Of a DNA stretch of 36,542 nt, positions 23,162 to 30,843 are shown piece after piece. Every line of letters starts with the position of its first letter. The first letter of the stretch is position 1. Position numbers and translations under genes: made by a program. Source of the DNA: an uncultured Bacteroidales bacterium (GTDB taxonomy: Bacteria; Bacteroidota; Bacteroidia; Bacteroidales; Paludibacteraceae); assembly GCA_900319035.1 (NCBI GenBank), contig ONMU01000019.1:1-36542 (forward strand), written 5' to 3'. The notes beneath the pieces were generated by a model, which saw only the letters and a list, made by a program, of their open reading frames with translations, had not been told where the DNA came from and made no database searches.

Positions 23162-23617
23162 TTACAGGATCATCATGACCAGAACGGGAAGAGGAAGCAG
23201 CCCGTTAATAGAATAGAGGATATCGCCGGAATAAGTGGATTTGCCACGGTATAAATAGCCGTTTTCAACGGTATAAAGGATGTCTCCGGAGTACGTGGAT
23301 TTGCCGCGGTAGATATACGTGCCGTCAAACGTAAGAACGATATCTCCGGAATACGTGGATTTGCCGTTGTAGAGATACTTGCCATCCCATGTGTAAAGGA
23401 TGTCGCCGGAGTAGTTGGAGCGGCCTTTATAGATGTATTTGCCATCCCAGGTATAGAGGATGTCACTGGAATAAGTGGAGCGGCCTTTGTAGATTTTCTG
23501 GCCGTCAAAAGTGAAGAGGATGTCGCCGCTATACGACGATTTTCCGCGGAATAACTGGGTTTGTGCCATGGTTACTAAGCTTATGAGGGTGAATATAAAA
23601 ACAAGTCTGCGTTTCAT
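23162..23617 (-). CDS. Secreted six-repeat protein (MORN-like beta repeat)
   Basis: A 151-residue protein with an N-terminal signal peptide (residues 1-20, cleavage probably after MAQ) followed by six near-identical 20-residue repeats of the type IYKGRSTYSGDILYTWDGKY. In DNA these are 60-bp tandem repeats. The alternating aromatic, glycine and Asp-Gly pattern suggests a MORN/YD-like beta-hairpin array, probably exported to the periplasm or cell surface. Homogeneous repeats suggest recent expansion or ongoing unit gain and loss. No enzyme motif is seen. The C-terminus (LLPLPVLVMMIL) is hydrophobic and may be a membrane tail or run-on into noncoding DNA. Confidence 0.7.
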   Translation of the reverse strand: MKRRLVFIFTLISLVTMAQTQLFRGKSSYSGDILFTFDGQKIYKGRSTYSSDILYTWDGKYIYKGRSNYSGDILYTWDGKYLYNGKSTYSGDIVLTFDGTYIYRGKSTYSGDILYTVENGYLYRGKSTYSGDILYSINGLLPLPVLVMMIL

Positions 23618-23642
23618 GTGACAAATTTATATGTTGAACAAT

Positions 23643-24054
23643 TCAATATCTTTGATCCTCTGCAGTGTGATAACTACTTGGTGTGTTGTTGAGAGGGTTG
23701 ATACTTTGATGTAAATGTATATTGGCATTATGTTCTCGCTCTAATTCAAATTGCATTGTGCGCAACTTGGACTCATTCTCTTTCTGGATTTGCTCTCTTT
23801 CTAACGCTGCGTGCTGCTTATAGGCATCATATTCAATGGCAATAGAATCGACTCTATTGCGTAATAGAGCATTCTCATGTTGCAGTATCTCTAATTGTGC
23901 TTCTTGTCCGGTGCCCGAATACGCGTTTCAAGGTCGTCGGACTCAAATACTCTCCGGTCGTCTTTTGGATCTGCTCGCTCAGGTATTCATAATCAGCAGG
24001 TGATTCCAAAGTTCGTCCGATTTGTCGGGTAACTATTTGTTTGAGATGCTCCAT
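23643..24054 (-). pseudogene. Frameshifted coiled-coil protein gene downstream of RhuM-Fic
   Basis: ATG 24054 overlaps the RhuM-Fic stop (TAATG). The first frame gives MEHLKQIVTRQIGRTLE, then EYLSPTTLKRVFG, an N-terminal domain often seen in Bacteroidales proteins, and stops at 23875 after an unrelated tail. From about 23915 the +1 frame continues as a long heptad coiled coil (EAQLEILQHENALLRNR through FELEREHNANIH) to TGA 23643. Homologues usually have more sequence after LKRVFG, so a deletion plus frameshift is likely. No slippery sequence is evident for programmed shifting. Confidence 0.6.
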
Positions 24055-25049
24055 TAGTTTTTCTTGTTAATCAAGTTAACTACTACTTTGACCATAACAT
24101 CTTTCTCTTCGGTACGGCTCTCTGCAATCATCAATGTGAGTGCTACAAGCGTATTGTCTGCGATACGTTTGTGTCCTTCCGGCGTATAGAGAATACCATT
24201 ACGATCCATAAACCACAAGAATAAAGTAGCGGCTATACGTTTGTTGCCATCTGAAAAGGAGTGGTTTTTTGTAACCAGATAGAGCAACATCGCAGCTTTC
24301 TCTTCAACACTCGGATAGAGTTCCTGACCGCCGAAAGTCTGATAAATCTGACCTATACTGCTTTTGAAAGAATCATCTTTCTCGTTACCGAATAGCCAAC
24401 TCTCACCAAATTTCTCCTTAAGCGAATGAATAGCCTCCATGGCGTTCTCGTATGTAGCATGGAAACGCTCCGTTCCTTCCGTGTCGCTTATAGCCAAACG
24501 CTGATAGTCGTAATTATCTAATGTATCAAGCGCGTACGTGTAATCAGTAACTACATTAACCAGATCCCGTGCCTCGCTGGTGGTTAATGCCTCTGTTTGC
24601 ATGGTGTGTTGTAGTACACCGACCAATTGCTTAAGTTCCTCATATTGCTTGAGTTGCAGATTTGTGCGAATTGCATAGCCTTTTACAAGATACTCTTTGA
24701 TTACCTTGTTCGCCCACTGACGGAATTGGATACCGCGCTTAGAATTTACGCGGTAGCCTACAGAGATTATAGCATCTAAATTATAGTATTGAACATTGTA
24801 TATTTTACCATCTGAAGCAGTTGTTGCAAAAAATGCAACTACTGAATTTTCATCCAATTCTCCACTTTCAAAAATATTCTTTAAGTGGCGGGAAATAGTG
24901 GACTTGTTACGTTGAAATAGCAATGTCATTTGGTCCTGTGTGATCCACACTGTTTCCTGCTCCAACTTTACTTGCAGTTGGATGCTGTTGTCCGGTGCTA
25001 CATAAATCTCAATGCCCGATTGAGGTGCGTTTTTGATAGTATCTTCCAT
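24054..25049 (-). CDS. RhuM-Fic fusion protein (virulence RhuM / Fic-Doc)
   Basis: A two-domain protein of 331 residues. The N-terminal RhuM-like part has EQETVWITQDQMTLLFQR, NKSTISRHLKNIF and the YYNLDAIISVGYRVNSKRG motif. The C-terminal Fic/Doc domain has HSFSDGNKRIAATLF, matching HxFx(D/E)GNKR. Fic enzymes transfer AMP or other phosphate groups to target proteins; RhuM-Fic proteins are frequent in Bacteroidota accessory regions and act in stress, toxin-like or interbacterial roles, not well defined. I start at ATG 25049, 20 nt past the promoter -7 box; the longer frame crosses the promoter. The catalytic motif is intact. It lies between two 57-bp direct repeats. Confidence 0.88.
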   Translation of the reverse strand: MEDTIKNAPQSGIEIYVAPDNSIQLQVKLEQETVWITQDQMTLLFQRNKSTISRHLKNIFESGELDENSVVAFFATTASDGKIYNVQYYNLDAIISVGYRVNSKRGIQFRQWANKVIKEYLVKGYAIRTNLQLKQYEELKQLVGVLQHTMQTEALTTSEARDLVNVVTDYTYALDTLDNYDYQRLAISDTEGTERFHATYENAMEAIHSLKEKFGESWLFGNEKDDSFKSSIGQIYQTFGGQELYPSVEEKAAMLLYLVTKNHSFSDGNKRIAATLFLWFMDRNGILYTPEGHKRIADNTLVALTLMIAESRTEEKDVMVKVVVNLINKKN

Positions 25050-25068
25050 AGGAGTTATAATTTTGCTG

Positions 25069-25100
25069 CAAAGGTAGTAAAAATTTTTCATATATGCAAG
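25069..25100 (-). promoter_or_regulatory. Promoter for RhuM-Fic
   Basis: Minus strand CTTG (25100-25097), 20 nt, TACCTTTG (25076-25069), then GCAGC, with the ATG at 25049. Confidence 0.85.
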
Positions 25101-25157
25101 CGCGCGTGCATTTTTTTATTATGTTTTTGTTAGGTTTTTGTCAAAAATTGTGCTCCT

Positions 25158-25215
25158 AAGTGCAGATTTTTTTTGTGGATGTTGAAAAAAAGAGAGATTT
25201 ATTTGCATATATCAG
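25158..25215. repeat. Direct repeat, right copy (58 bp)
   Basis: Partner of 23043-23099. Here it runs straight into an intact promoter (25202-25233), so the repeat includes the -33 half of a working promoter. Confidence 0.85.
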
Positions 25216-25233
25216 AAAAAAGTTGTACCTTTG
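25202..25233 (+). promoter_or_regulatory. Promoter for the candidate structured RNA
   Basis: TTTG (25202-25205), 20 nt, TACCTTTG (25226-25233). A strong palindrome GCACGCAA-A-TTGCGTGC begins at the end of the -7 box and covers the expected start of transcription. Confidence 0.85.
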
Positions 25234-25548
25234 CACGCAAATTGCGTGCGGAAGAATAATCGTATCGTGATTTCGCTGAGCTCAGCAGCGTAAAAAAGTG
25301 AGTACATATTGAAATACTAAACAGCGTTTTATTACGCTTTGTACTTGGCATATCCTGAATCTGGAAAATTCGAACAAATGTAGTCAAGGCAATGCAACAA
25401 TAGACGGCTGCTTGTATATTTGTACACATACCATAGAGTATGTTGTATCTATATACGGCGTGGCTTCTGAGTTGCTTGACCTACTACATTAAAGGCAATT
25501 CCAGAGCCAAGGATATGCGGGACAAGTAACATTGAAGCCCGCTTTTTT
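25234..25548 (+). ncRNA. Candidate structured RNA, about 310 nt, promoter to terminator
   Basis: No credible ORF lies here on the plus strand. The region is rich in pairings: CGCTG/CAGCG (25274-25290); AGTACA (25301-25306) with TGTACT (25340-25345) around an AGCGT/ACGCT hairpin; then a long rod made of GCATATCC (25348-25355) with GGATATGC (25511-25518), TCTGGAA (25360-25366) with TTCCAGA (25499-25505), AATGTAGT (25377-25384) with ACTACATT (25483-25490), CAAGGCAA with TTGCTTG (one bulge), and a 6-bp apical hairpin (25426-25443). It ends in an intrinsic terminator. I cannot match it to tmRNA, RNase P or SRP RNA by eye. A 6S-like rod or a cis leader for the following membrane-protein genes are alternatives. 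Confidence 0.6.
25517..25548 (+). terminator. Intrinsic terminator at the end of the structured RNA
   Basis: GCGGG (25517-25521) pairs with CCCGC (25538-25542), followed by six T. Its first two bases overlap the outer rod stem, so the two helices partly compete. Confidence 0.7.
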
Positions 25549-25586
25549 ATATTGCAAGATAAATAATATATGAACTACAATAAAAG

Positions 25587-26024
25587 ATGAACTGGTCGGA
25601 TTGGATAGCAATTTTAATTTTTGGTTTCTCTCTTTGGGTGTATTTCAAACATGATAAAGAGATTAAAGCCCTTGAAAAAGAAAAGTTAAAGCGTGAAGCC
25701 GTGGAAAGCCAACGGGCTCGTTTTGATGTGCAATATAAATGGCTGTTCGTTCGCCATATTTTATGTCTCCAAAACACGGGAAAAAGCACAGCAAAGAATA
25801 TTGTGATTAACATAGAAAGCAAAGAGCCTCTATCATTTCAAGACGGTTCAACACAATATCGAATTAACAAACTTGAGGTGACTGAAAAAGCAGAAATACC
25901 TTTAACAGGTAACTACCAACATGCTATTAAAGTAACATTGACTTGGGATGATGAAAGTGGAAAAGGAGTAACACAATTGGAACATGTTGAAGATGATGGG
26001 GTTAATGAATTTATGAGAATATAG
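25587..26024 (+). CDS. Hypothetical single-pass membrane protein
   Basis: A 145-residue protein with an N-terminal membrane helix (WIAILIFGFSLWVYF), a short charged coiled-coil linker (KEIKALEKEKLKREAVESQ) and a C-terminal domain predicted to be a small beta-sandwich (LQNTGKSTAKNIVINIESK). Similar hypothetical proteins exist in Bacteroidota; function unknown. No promoter is seen between it and the terminator at 25548, so expression may depend on read-through from the structured RNA. The next gene starts 8 nt downstream. Confidence 0.6.
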   Translation: MNWSDWIAILIFGFSLWVYFKHDKEIKALEKEKLKREAVESQRARFDVQYKWLFVRHILCLQNTGKSTAKNIVINIESKEPLSFQDGSTQYRINKLEVTEKAEIPLTGNYQHAIKVTLTWDDESGKGVTQLEHVEDDGVNEFMRI

Positions 26025-26031
26025 ACAGAAG

Positions 26032-26607
26032 ATGTTCGCACTAAACAAACTATATGGTTTCTTCAAGAAGTCAGCAATCGCGTTGACCATTATTTTTGCG
26101 GTATTGCTGTTGGATAAACTGTTGTCTCTCTTTATGGAGAATCTTTTAGGGTTTAGTCTACATGAATTTGAATGGCCATCCATTCTTATGCAGATATATC
26201 GCGTAACAGTAGCCGGCAGTCTTACTGGAGGTTTGTTTTGCTGGATTATTGTACTTGTTCTTTGGTTAGTTCGGTTTTTGTATGAACAAAAACAATTACC
26301 ATCCCTTCTATCAAATGTCACACCGAAACAAGAGCAAAAAATCCTTCAACTCTTAAGACGCGTAGCCACACCAAGCGATGGAACTAATAAAATGAACAGA
26401 GCTGAGGTCGCAACATTTTTGGCTACACTAAAAGCATTGGGACATTTAGAGGATGGAGGCGATTATAATCATCTTCGCCTATGGGTGGAAAGCGTAACTG
26501 ACATGAGGGATGCAGACATGGCGCATTTTAACGAGGCGTACAAACGAGCTCTGAACAAAAGAGGTGATACACGTTATACTGCCGACTTAAAACAAATACT
26601 GAGTTAA
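26032..26607 (+). CDS. Hypothetical membrane protein, two helices plus helical domain
   Basis: A 191-residue protein with two membrane helices (about residues 14-38 and 58-82) and a soluble helical C-terminal domain starting near PKQEQKILQLLRRV. It includes HLEDGGDYNHLRLWVESVTD and a Lys/Arg-rich end. No known family recognised. It is close behind the preceding membrane protein and probably forms a two-gene unit with it. The lower G+C resembles the other accessory genes of this region. Confidence 0.6.
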   Translation: MFALNKLYGFFKKSAIALTIIFAVLLLDKLLSLFMENLLGFSLHEFEWPSILMQIYRVTVAGSLTGGLFCWIIVLVLWLVRFLYEQKQLPSLLSNVTPKQEQKILQLLRRVATPSDGTNKMNRAEVATFLATLKALGHLEDGGDYNHLRLWVESVTDMRDADMAHFNEAYKRALNKRGDTRYTADLKQILS

Positions 26608-26648
26608 TTTTGCGATTGTTGCGATATCGCATTTATCGCATCAAAATA

Positions 26649-26680
26649 TTTGCTCATTTTATTAATTAACTGTACTTTTG
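26649..26680 (+). promoter_or_regulatory. Promoter for the secreted TonB-C-like protein and C10 protease
   Basis: TTTG (26649-26652), 20 nt, TACTTTTG (26673-26680), about 30 nt before the ATG. Confidence 0.78.
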
Positions 26681-26710
26681 CACCGAATTAGAAAATTTTA
26701 AATAAATTGT

Positions 26711-27361
26711 ATGAATATGAGAAAGTTATTTACTCTTGCTACTTTGGTAAAAACTATTTGCTGTTTTGCACAAGACATTATTGTGACTAATAAGGCACAG
26801 AAGATTGATGCAAAGATTTTGGAAGTAACATCATCTGAAATCCGATACAAGGAGTTAGATAACCTTGGTGGACCTATTTTTATTCTACGTACAGATGAAA
26901 TAAATTCTATTATATATGCCAATGGTAAAGTCGTATTATACAATTACCCACATGACCTGGAATTAGAAAATGCCGAACATGCCAAACATGCAGAAGCCAT
27001 CGCTAAGGCGAATCAGCTAGGGGCGCTTTTCGATAATTCTGGCAACGAAAATAGTGTCGAGCATAAAGGCAAGCATATTAGTAGATCCGATTTAGTTATG
27101 GGTAATTCATGGGCACTTATGGGACGAGGTATTAGGGGAACTCTTCCCAAACCGGTTAACTCCTTTAACCAAGAAGGTAGTGTTATTGTAGAAATTCGTG
27201 TAAATGCAGCCGGTGATGTTGTTGCAGTCTCTCACAAAGGGGGTACTGTAAATGATAAGCAAACAATACAACTTGCTCTCGATGCCGCGCGTAAAGCCAA
27301 ATTCACGGAAGGAGAGCATGACCAAATAGGAACTATTACGTATAACTTCAAATTTAATTAA
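26711..27361 (+). CDS. Secreted protein with C-terminal TonB-C-like domain
   Basis: A 216-residue protein with an N-terminal signal peptide (residues about 3-21). An N-terminal domain follows of the Bacteroidales type DIIVTNKAQKIDAKILEVTS...IRYKELDNLGGPIF, ending in IYANGKVV. The C-terminal domain of about 60 residues (SVIVEIRVNAAGDVVAVS, then AARKAKF and a terminal beta strand ITYNFKF) looks like a TonB C-terminal fold used in Bacteroidota for periplasmic interactions. The start can be ATG 26711 or 26717; the difference is two residues. It is 9 nt upstream of the C10 protease gene, probably in one operon. No membrane anchor for energy transduction is seen apart from the signal. Confidence 0.7.
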   Translation: MNMRKLFTLATLVKTICCFAQDIIVTNKAQKIDAKILEVTSSEIRYKELDNLGGPIFILRTDEINSIIYANGKVVLYNYPHDLELENAEHAKHAEAIAKANQLGALFDNSGNENSVEHKGKHISRSDLVMGNSWALMGRGIRGTLPKPVNSFNQEGSVIVEIRVNAAGDVVAVSHKGGTVNDKQTIQLALDAARKAKFTEGEHDQIGTITYNFKFN

Positions 27362-27370
27362 TATTGTATC

Positions 27371-30181
27371 ATGAAAAAAATATCACTCTTCTTATTGTTG
27401 CTTCCAGCAATTACATTTGCTGCTCCTGTTTCAAGGAATCAGGCTCGTTCGATAGGTGAGAACTTTTTCAACAAGTCGATTCAAGTAAATCGTGTTCAGA
27501 AGAAAAAAGCTAACTTTATTTCACCGCAACAAAACGGCATGAAAAAAGTTTGCACGAGCAACGGCGATTCTCACGCTCCTTATTATATATTCAATAATGA
27601 AGATGGTGGCTTTGTTATCGTAGCTGGTGACAATTGCGCTACTCCTATCTTGGGTTATTCTACAGAAGGAAACATTGATCCGAATAATCTTCCCATCCAA
27701 TTAGAGGAATTGCTCAATGCCTATGCAGAAGAAATACAACTCGCTGTAAATAACAATGACCAACCCACAGACACTATAGCCAAATTATGGGATACTTATA
27801 GCCGTTCTCCGCAGTCTCTAAATGCTACCGCTGTAGTCAATGCGCTGATCGTGACTTCATGGAATCAATATCCACGCTACAATAATAAATGCCCTATTGA
27901 CGCATCTTTATCTAATCTCGGCGGTCACCCTACTACGGGATGTGTGGCTACCGCGATGGCGCAGGTCATGAAATACTGGGAATACCCGAGCAAGGGCTAT
28001 GGAAGCAAAAGTTATAGATCCGAACAATATGGCACCTTATCTGCCGATTTTGGAAGCACAGCTTATAATTGGGATAATATGCCCAACAAATTATCCTCAT
28101 CAACTTCTTCGACACAGAACAATGCTATCGCAACGCTAATGTATCATTGTGGTGTGGCTGTTTCAATGAACTACAATTCCGACGGCTATGGAAGTAGTGG
28201 CGCAAACACCTTGGATTGGGGCGGCGGGCGAGCTAGTGCAGAAACTGCGCTAAAAACTTACTTTGGGTATGCCTCAACTCTTGAGGGTAAGCAAAGTTCT
28301 TCTATGTCTTCATCTGCTTGGATTAGTCTACTAAAAACCGAGTTAGACAATCGCAGACCTATGCTCTACAGAGGCGTGTCTTCACAAGGTGGACATTGCT
28401 TTATCTGCGATGGATACGATAGCAGTAATAAATTCCATTTCAATTGGGGCTGGGGCGGCTCTTCTAATGGCTTTTACGCGATAACTGCCGGTACATCTGG
28501 ATGTCATGAATTTGCACAAGATCAGTGTGCTATAGTAGGCATCAAACCCAAAGATGGTTCCAGTTCTGCTAAGAACTATGACCTATATATGAATACCGAT
28601 CTTACAGCCACCAACACTAGCGGTTCAACTTCATCAGAGCCAAACGCCTATTATTTTGGAAACACGATTTTCTTCACTGCAAAAGTAGAGAATAACGGCA
28701 CGGGCACTTTTGATGGCTATCTAAAAGTGGGCGCTTTTACGGACAGAGGTGAGTTTGTTGCATGGTCGAATGAGTCGTATCATTTCTCATTAAATGCTGG
28801 TCAAAATACGGTACAAAAAACTTATACATTCACAGGAGGTATGCCTCTCATGCCTGGTAAGTACCGAGCATACATGTATTACCAAGATGATGATGAGACT
28901 CAAAGCAAATTGGTTAAAACAGATGAGGGTATTATCTATACCGAATATAACAATATCGCTTTTACAGTAAAATCCGCAGGGAATTTGCAGAGGGTTTCTG
29001 ATTACTATTTGTATGATCAACAATTTGGTGGTTCTTTTACTTCTGGCAATAGAATGCGTATAAATGTAGATGTCAAAAACAACTCTAGCTCAAAATTCTA
29101 TGGAAAGATAAGACTTGGCTTGTACAATTTAGATGGTACACTCGCTGAATTGATTGAAGACATTGATTATACTTCGAGTGGTCTTCCTGCCAACTCAACA
29201 CGCAACCTCCAATTTTATGGTTTCCTTGATATTGATCCGGGTACATACAGTTTAATTCTCAAGGTTCAAAAATCCAACCAAAACACATGGTCGTACATGG
29301 AATGTTCTAATACGTATCCAAATCCTATCAGTTTTATTGTAAAAGCACCAGCTCAAACAGTAGATATTCTTGAACCAAACAACACCCAATTTGAAGCATC
29401 TAATTTACTATGGGATCTAGATCCTGAAACATCAGATTTTGAAGCTTCATTCATGTGTCTCCATGAAGATGCTGATATTGATTATTACAAATTAGTTTTT
29501 CCTAAATCGAATAAGTATAAAGTCTACACTAGATTATATGACAAATACAACCGAGGTGGCATGTATTACGAAAATGCTGATGCACAATATGCCTATTCTA
29601 TTGGTGGAAATTCATATTCTGAATACTATAAGAGTGATAAGACAATATCCCTTGATGGTCCAAATATATTATACATTAGAGTTAAACCTTTTGGAATGAA
29701 CGGATTAGGCTATTATGAATTGTCCGGAGAAATAGAAGAAACAGCCAACCTAAATATTCAAGACGTTTCCTGCGCACAAGCGCGTCAAATTGCCTCTGGT
29801 CTAAATAATAATACTCCTACGACAGAAACATATAATATCACAGGATATGTGACTGAAACAGATGGGGTTGTTTCGAGAGGTCAACAAATCTTTTGGATGG
29901 CAGATACAGAAAACGGAGGGAGGGTTTTCCAAAGTTATTGGTGCAATGTCCCAGAACAGATAAAAGTAGGTGACTATGTATCTGTAAAGGGAAATATTCT
30001 GCGATATAACTCCATTTATGAGATCAATCACGGAGATGTTCTTCTGTTAGAGCGCAAATCTTCACAAGGTATTAATGACGTAAAAGTAGAGCACCCCATC
30101 ACCAAAATTCTCCGTAACGGTCAAATCTTCATCCTCCGTGGCAACAAAACCTATACCCTCCAAGGTCAAGAGGTCAAGTAA
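27371..30181 (+). CDS. Secreted C10 (streptopain-like) cysteine protease with sorting-type C-terminus
   Basis: A 936-residue exported protein. Order: signal peptide (1-18); Spi-like propeptide (about 20-125); C10 peptidase domain with nucleophile C191 in TTGCVATAMAQVMKYW, H342 in GGHCFICDGYD, and the downstream FHFNWGWGGSSNGFY; then several beta-sandwich domains (about 400-890), including one resembling an OB-type DUF near the end (SCAQARQIASG, ITGYVTE). The last 25 residues (KILRNGQIFILRG, ending YTLQGQEVK) resemble a shortened type IX secretion sorting domain. Both catalytic residues are present, so it is likely an active zymogen for protein degradation or host interaction. No terminator T-run follows. 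Confidence 0.9.
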   Translation: MKKISLFLLLLPAITFAAPVSRNQARSIGENFFNKSIQVNRVQKKKANFISPQQNGMKKVCTSNGDSHAPYYIFNNEDGGFVIVAGDNCATPILGYSTEGNIDPNNLPIQLEELLNAYAEEIQLAVNNNDQPTDTIAKLWDTYSRSPQSLNATAVVNALIVTSWNQYPRYNNKCPIDASLSNLGGHPTTGCVATAMAQVMKYWEYPSKGYGSKSYRSEQYGTLSADFGSTAYNWDNMPNKLSSSTSSTQNNAIATLMYHCGVAVSMNYNSDGYGSSGANTLDWGGGRASAETALKTYFGYASTLEGKQSSSMSSSAWISLLKTELDNRRPMLYRGVSSQGGHCFICDGYDSSNKFHFNWGWGGSSNGFYAITAGTSGCHEFAQDQCAIVGIKPKDGSSSAKNYDLYMNTDLTATNTSGSTSSEPNAYYFGNTIFFTAKVENNGTGTFDGYLKVGAFTDRGEFVAWSNESYHFSLNAGQNTVQKTYTFTGGMPLMPGKYRAYMYYQDDDETQSKLVKTDEGIIYTEYNNIAFTVKSAGNLQRVSDYYLYDQQFGGSFTSGNRMRINVDVKNNSSSKFYGKIRLGLYNLDGTLAELIEDIDYTSSGLPANSTRNLQFYGFLDIDPGTYSLILKVQKSNQNTWSYMECSNTYPNPISFIVKAPAQTVDILEPNNTQFEASNLLWDLDPETSDFEASFMCLHEDADIDYYKLVFPKSNKYKVYTRLYDKYNRGGMYYENADAQYAYSIGGNSYSEYYKSDKTISLDGPNILYIRVKPFGMNGLGYYELSGEIEETANLNIQDVSCAQARQIASGLNNNTPTTETYNITGYVTETDGVVSRGQQIFWMADTENGGRVFQSYWCNVPEQIKVGDYVSVKGNILRYNSIYEINHGDVLLLERKSSQGINDVKVEHPITKILRNGQIFILRGNKTYTLQGQEVK

Positions 30182-30215
30182 AGTACAAAGGAACAAAGTA
30201 CATTGTACAAATCAA
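30181..30215. repeat. Five heptads just after the C10 protease stop
   Basis: Units AAGTACA, AAGGAAC, AAAGTAC, ATTGTAC, AAATCAA, beginning at the last base of the stop codon. Confidence 0.6.
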
Positions 30216-30247
30216 ACAAGCGGGTGCTCAATGAGTTGCCCGCTTGT
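30216..30247 (+). terminator. Hairpin after the C10 protease gene
   Basis: A 9-bp stem (ACAAGCGGG 30216-30224 with CCCGCTTGT 30239-30247) with 14-nt loop, lacking a T-run. It may protect or end the transcript. Confidence 0.5.
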
Positions 30248-30789
30248 TATGCAATTGAAGATTTTTCGTACCTTTAAGCGCCACTTTCGCGGGCATTTCG
30301 TGAACGTGACCGTAAAATTCCAATACCTCGAGTCCGAAAATAGAAAAATTCGCTTAATTCGCATCATTCGCCGTTTAATAATTTTTGAATCATTTTTGGT
30401 AATTTTGGACAAACAAATAAAAAATATCTTCTTCCGATTTTGCCGATTGTATAAAAATTTGCACTGAGAAAAGTGAGAAATCTGAGAATTCTCACATTTC
30501 TCACATCATTTTTTTATTAACTTATCTCTGTATAGTATTATATACTATGTATATAATACAGATAAATTAAATCTTTAGTTATTCTTTATATATTACTTAT
30601 TCATTCCTTATTCATTAACGGTACTGGAACGGAGGCGGAACGGAACAGGCATCTTACGGGCACGTACAGGATGCGTAATAATCGTTCGAACATAGTGAGA
30701 TAAGAACGACATGCGAACGGGAATGACTGCTATAAACATGCTCATTACATGCAAAATTTGTACAAAAAAGCAACAAAAATGCCTTAACA
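30248..30789. other. Noncoding stretch before the thioredoxin operon
   Basis: Holds composite element B (30450-30677), an imperfect AT-rich palindrome around 30520-30565 (TTATCT...AGATAA) and nothing else I can support. The short open frames here show no coding character. Confidence 0.55.
30450..30677. repeat. Composite noncoding repeat element, copy B
   Basis: Same block order as copy A at 2544-2968: TATAAAAATTTGCACTGA (30450-30467); a 16-bp inverted repeat without loop (30473-30488 with 30489-30504, 15 of 16); the 43-nt block (30577-30619, 41 of 43 identical to A); short GGAACGG repeats; and GTACAGGATGCGTA (30664-30677, 13 of 14). The inverted repeats differ in sequence between copies (TGAGAAA here, CACTTTTG in A), so only their architecture is kept. 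Confidence 0.65.
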
Positions 30790-30821
30790 TTTGCATATAT
30801 GCAAAAAAAAGTGTAATTTTG
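30790..30821 (+). promoter_or_regulatory. Promoter for the thioredoxin-Omp28 operon
   Basis: TTTG (30790-30793), 20 nt, TAATTTTG (30814-30821), 22 nt before the ATG at 30844. Confidence 0.82.
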
Positions 30822-30843
30822 TAGCCGATTTAAATTGAATAGT

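Noticed and set aside
25234-25548. Retron or tmRNA
   Set aside because: No reverse transcriptase gene is nearby, and no tRNA-like ends or tag-peptide frame could be seen.
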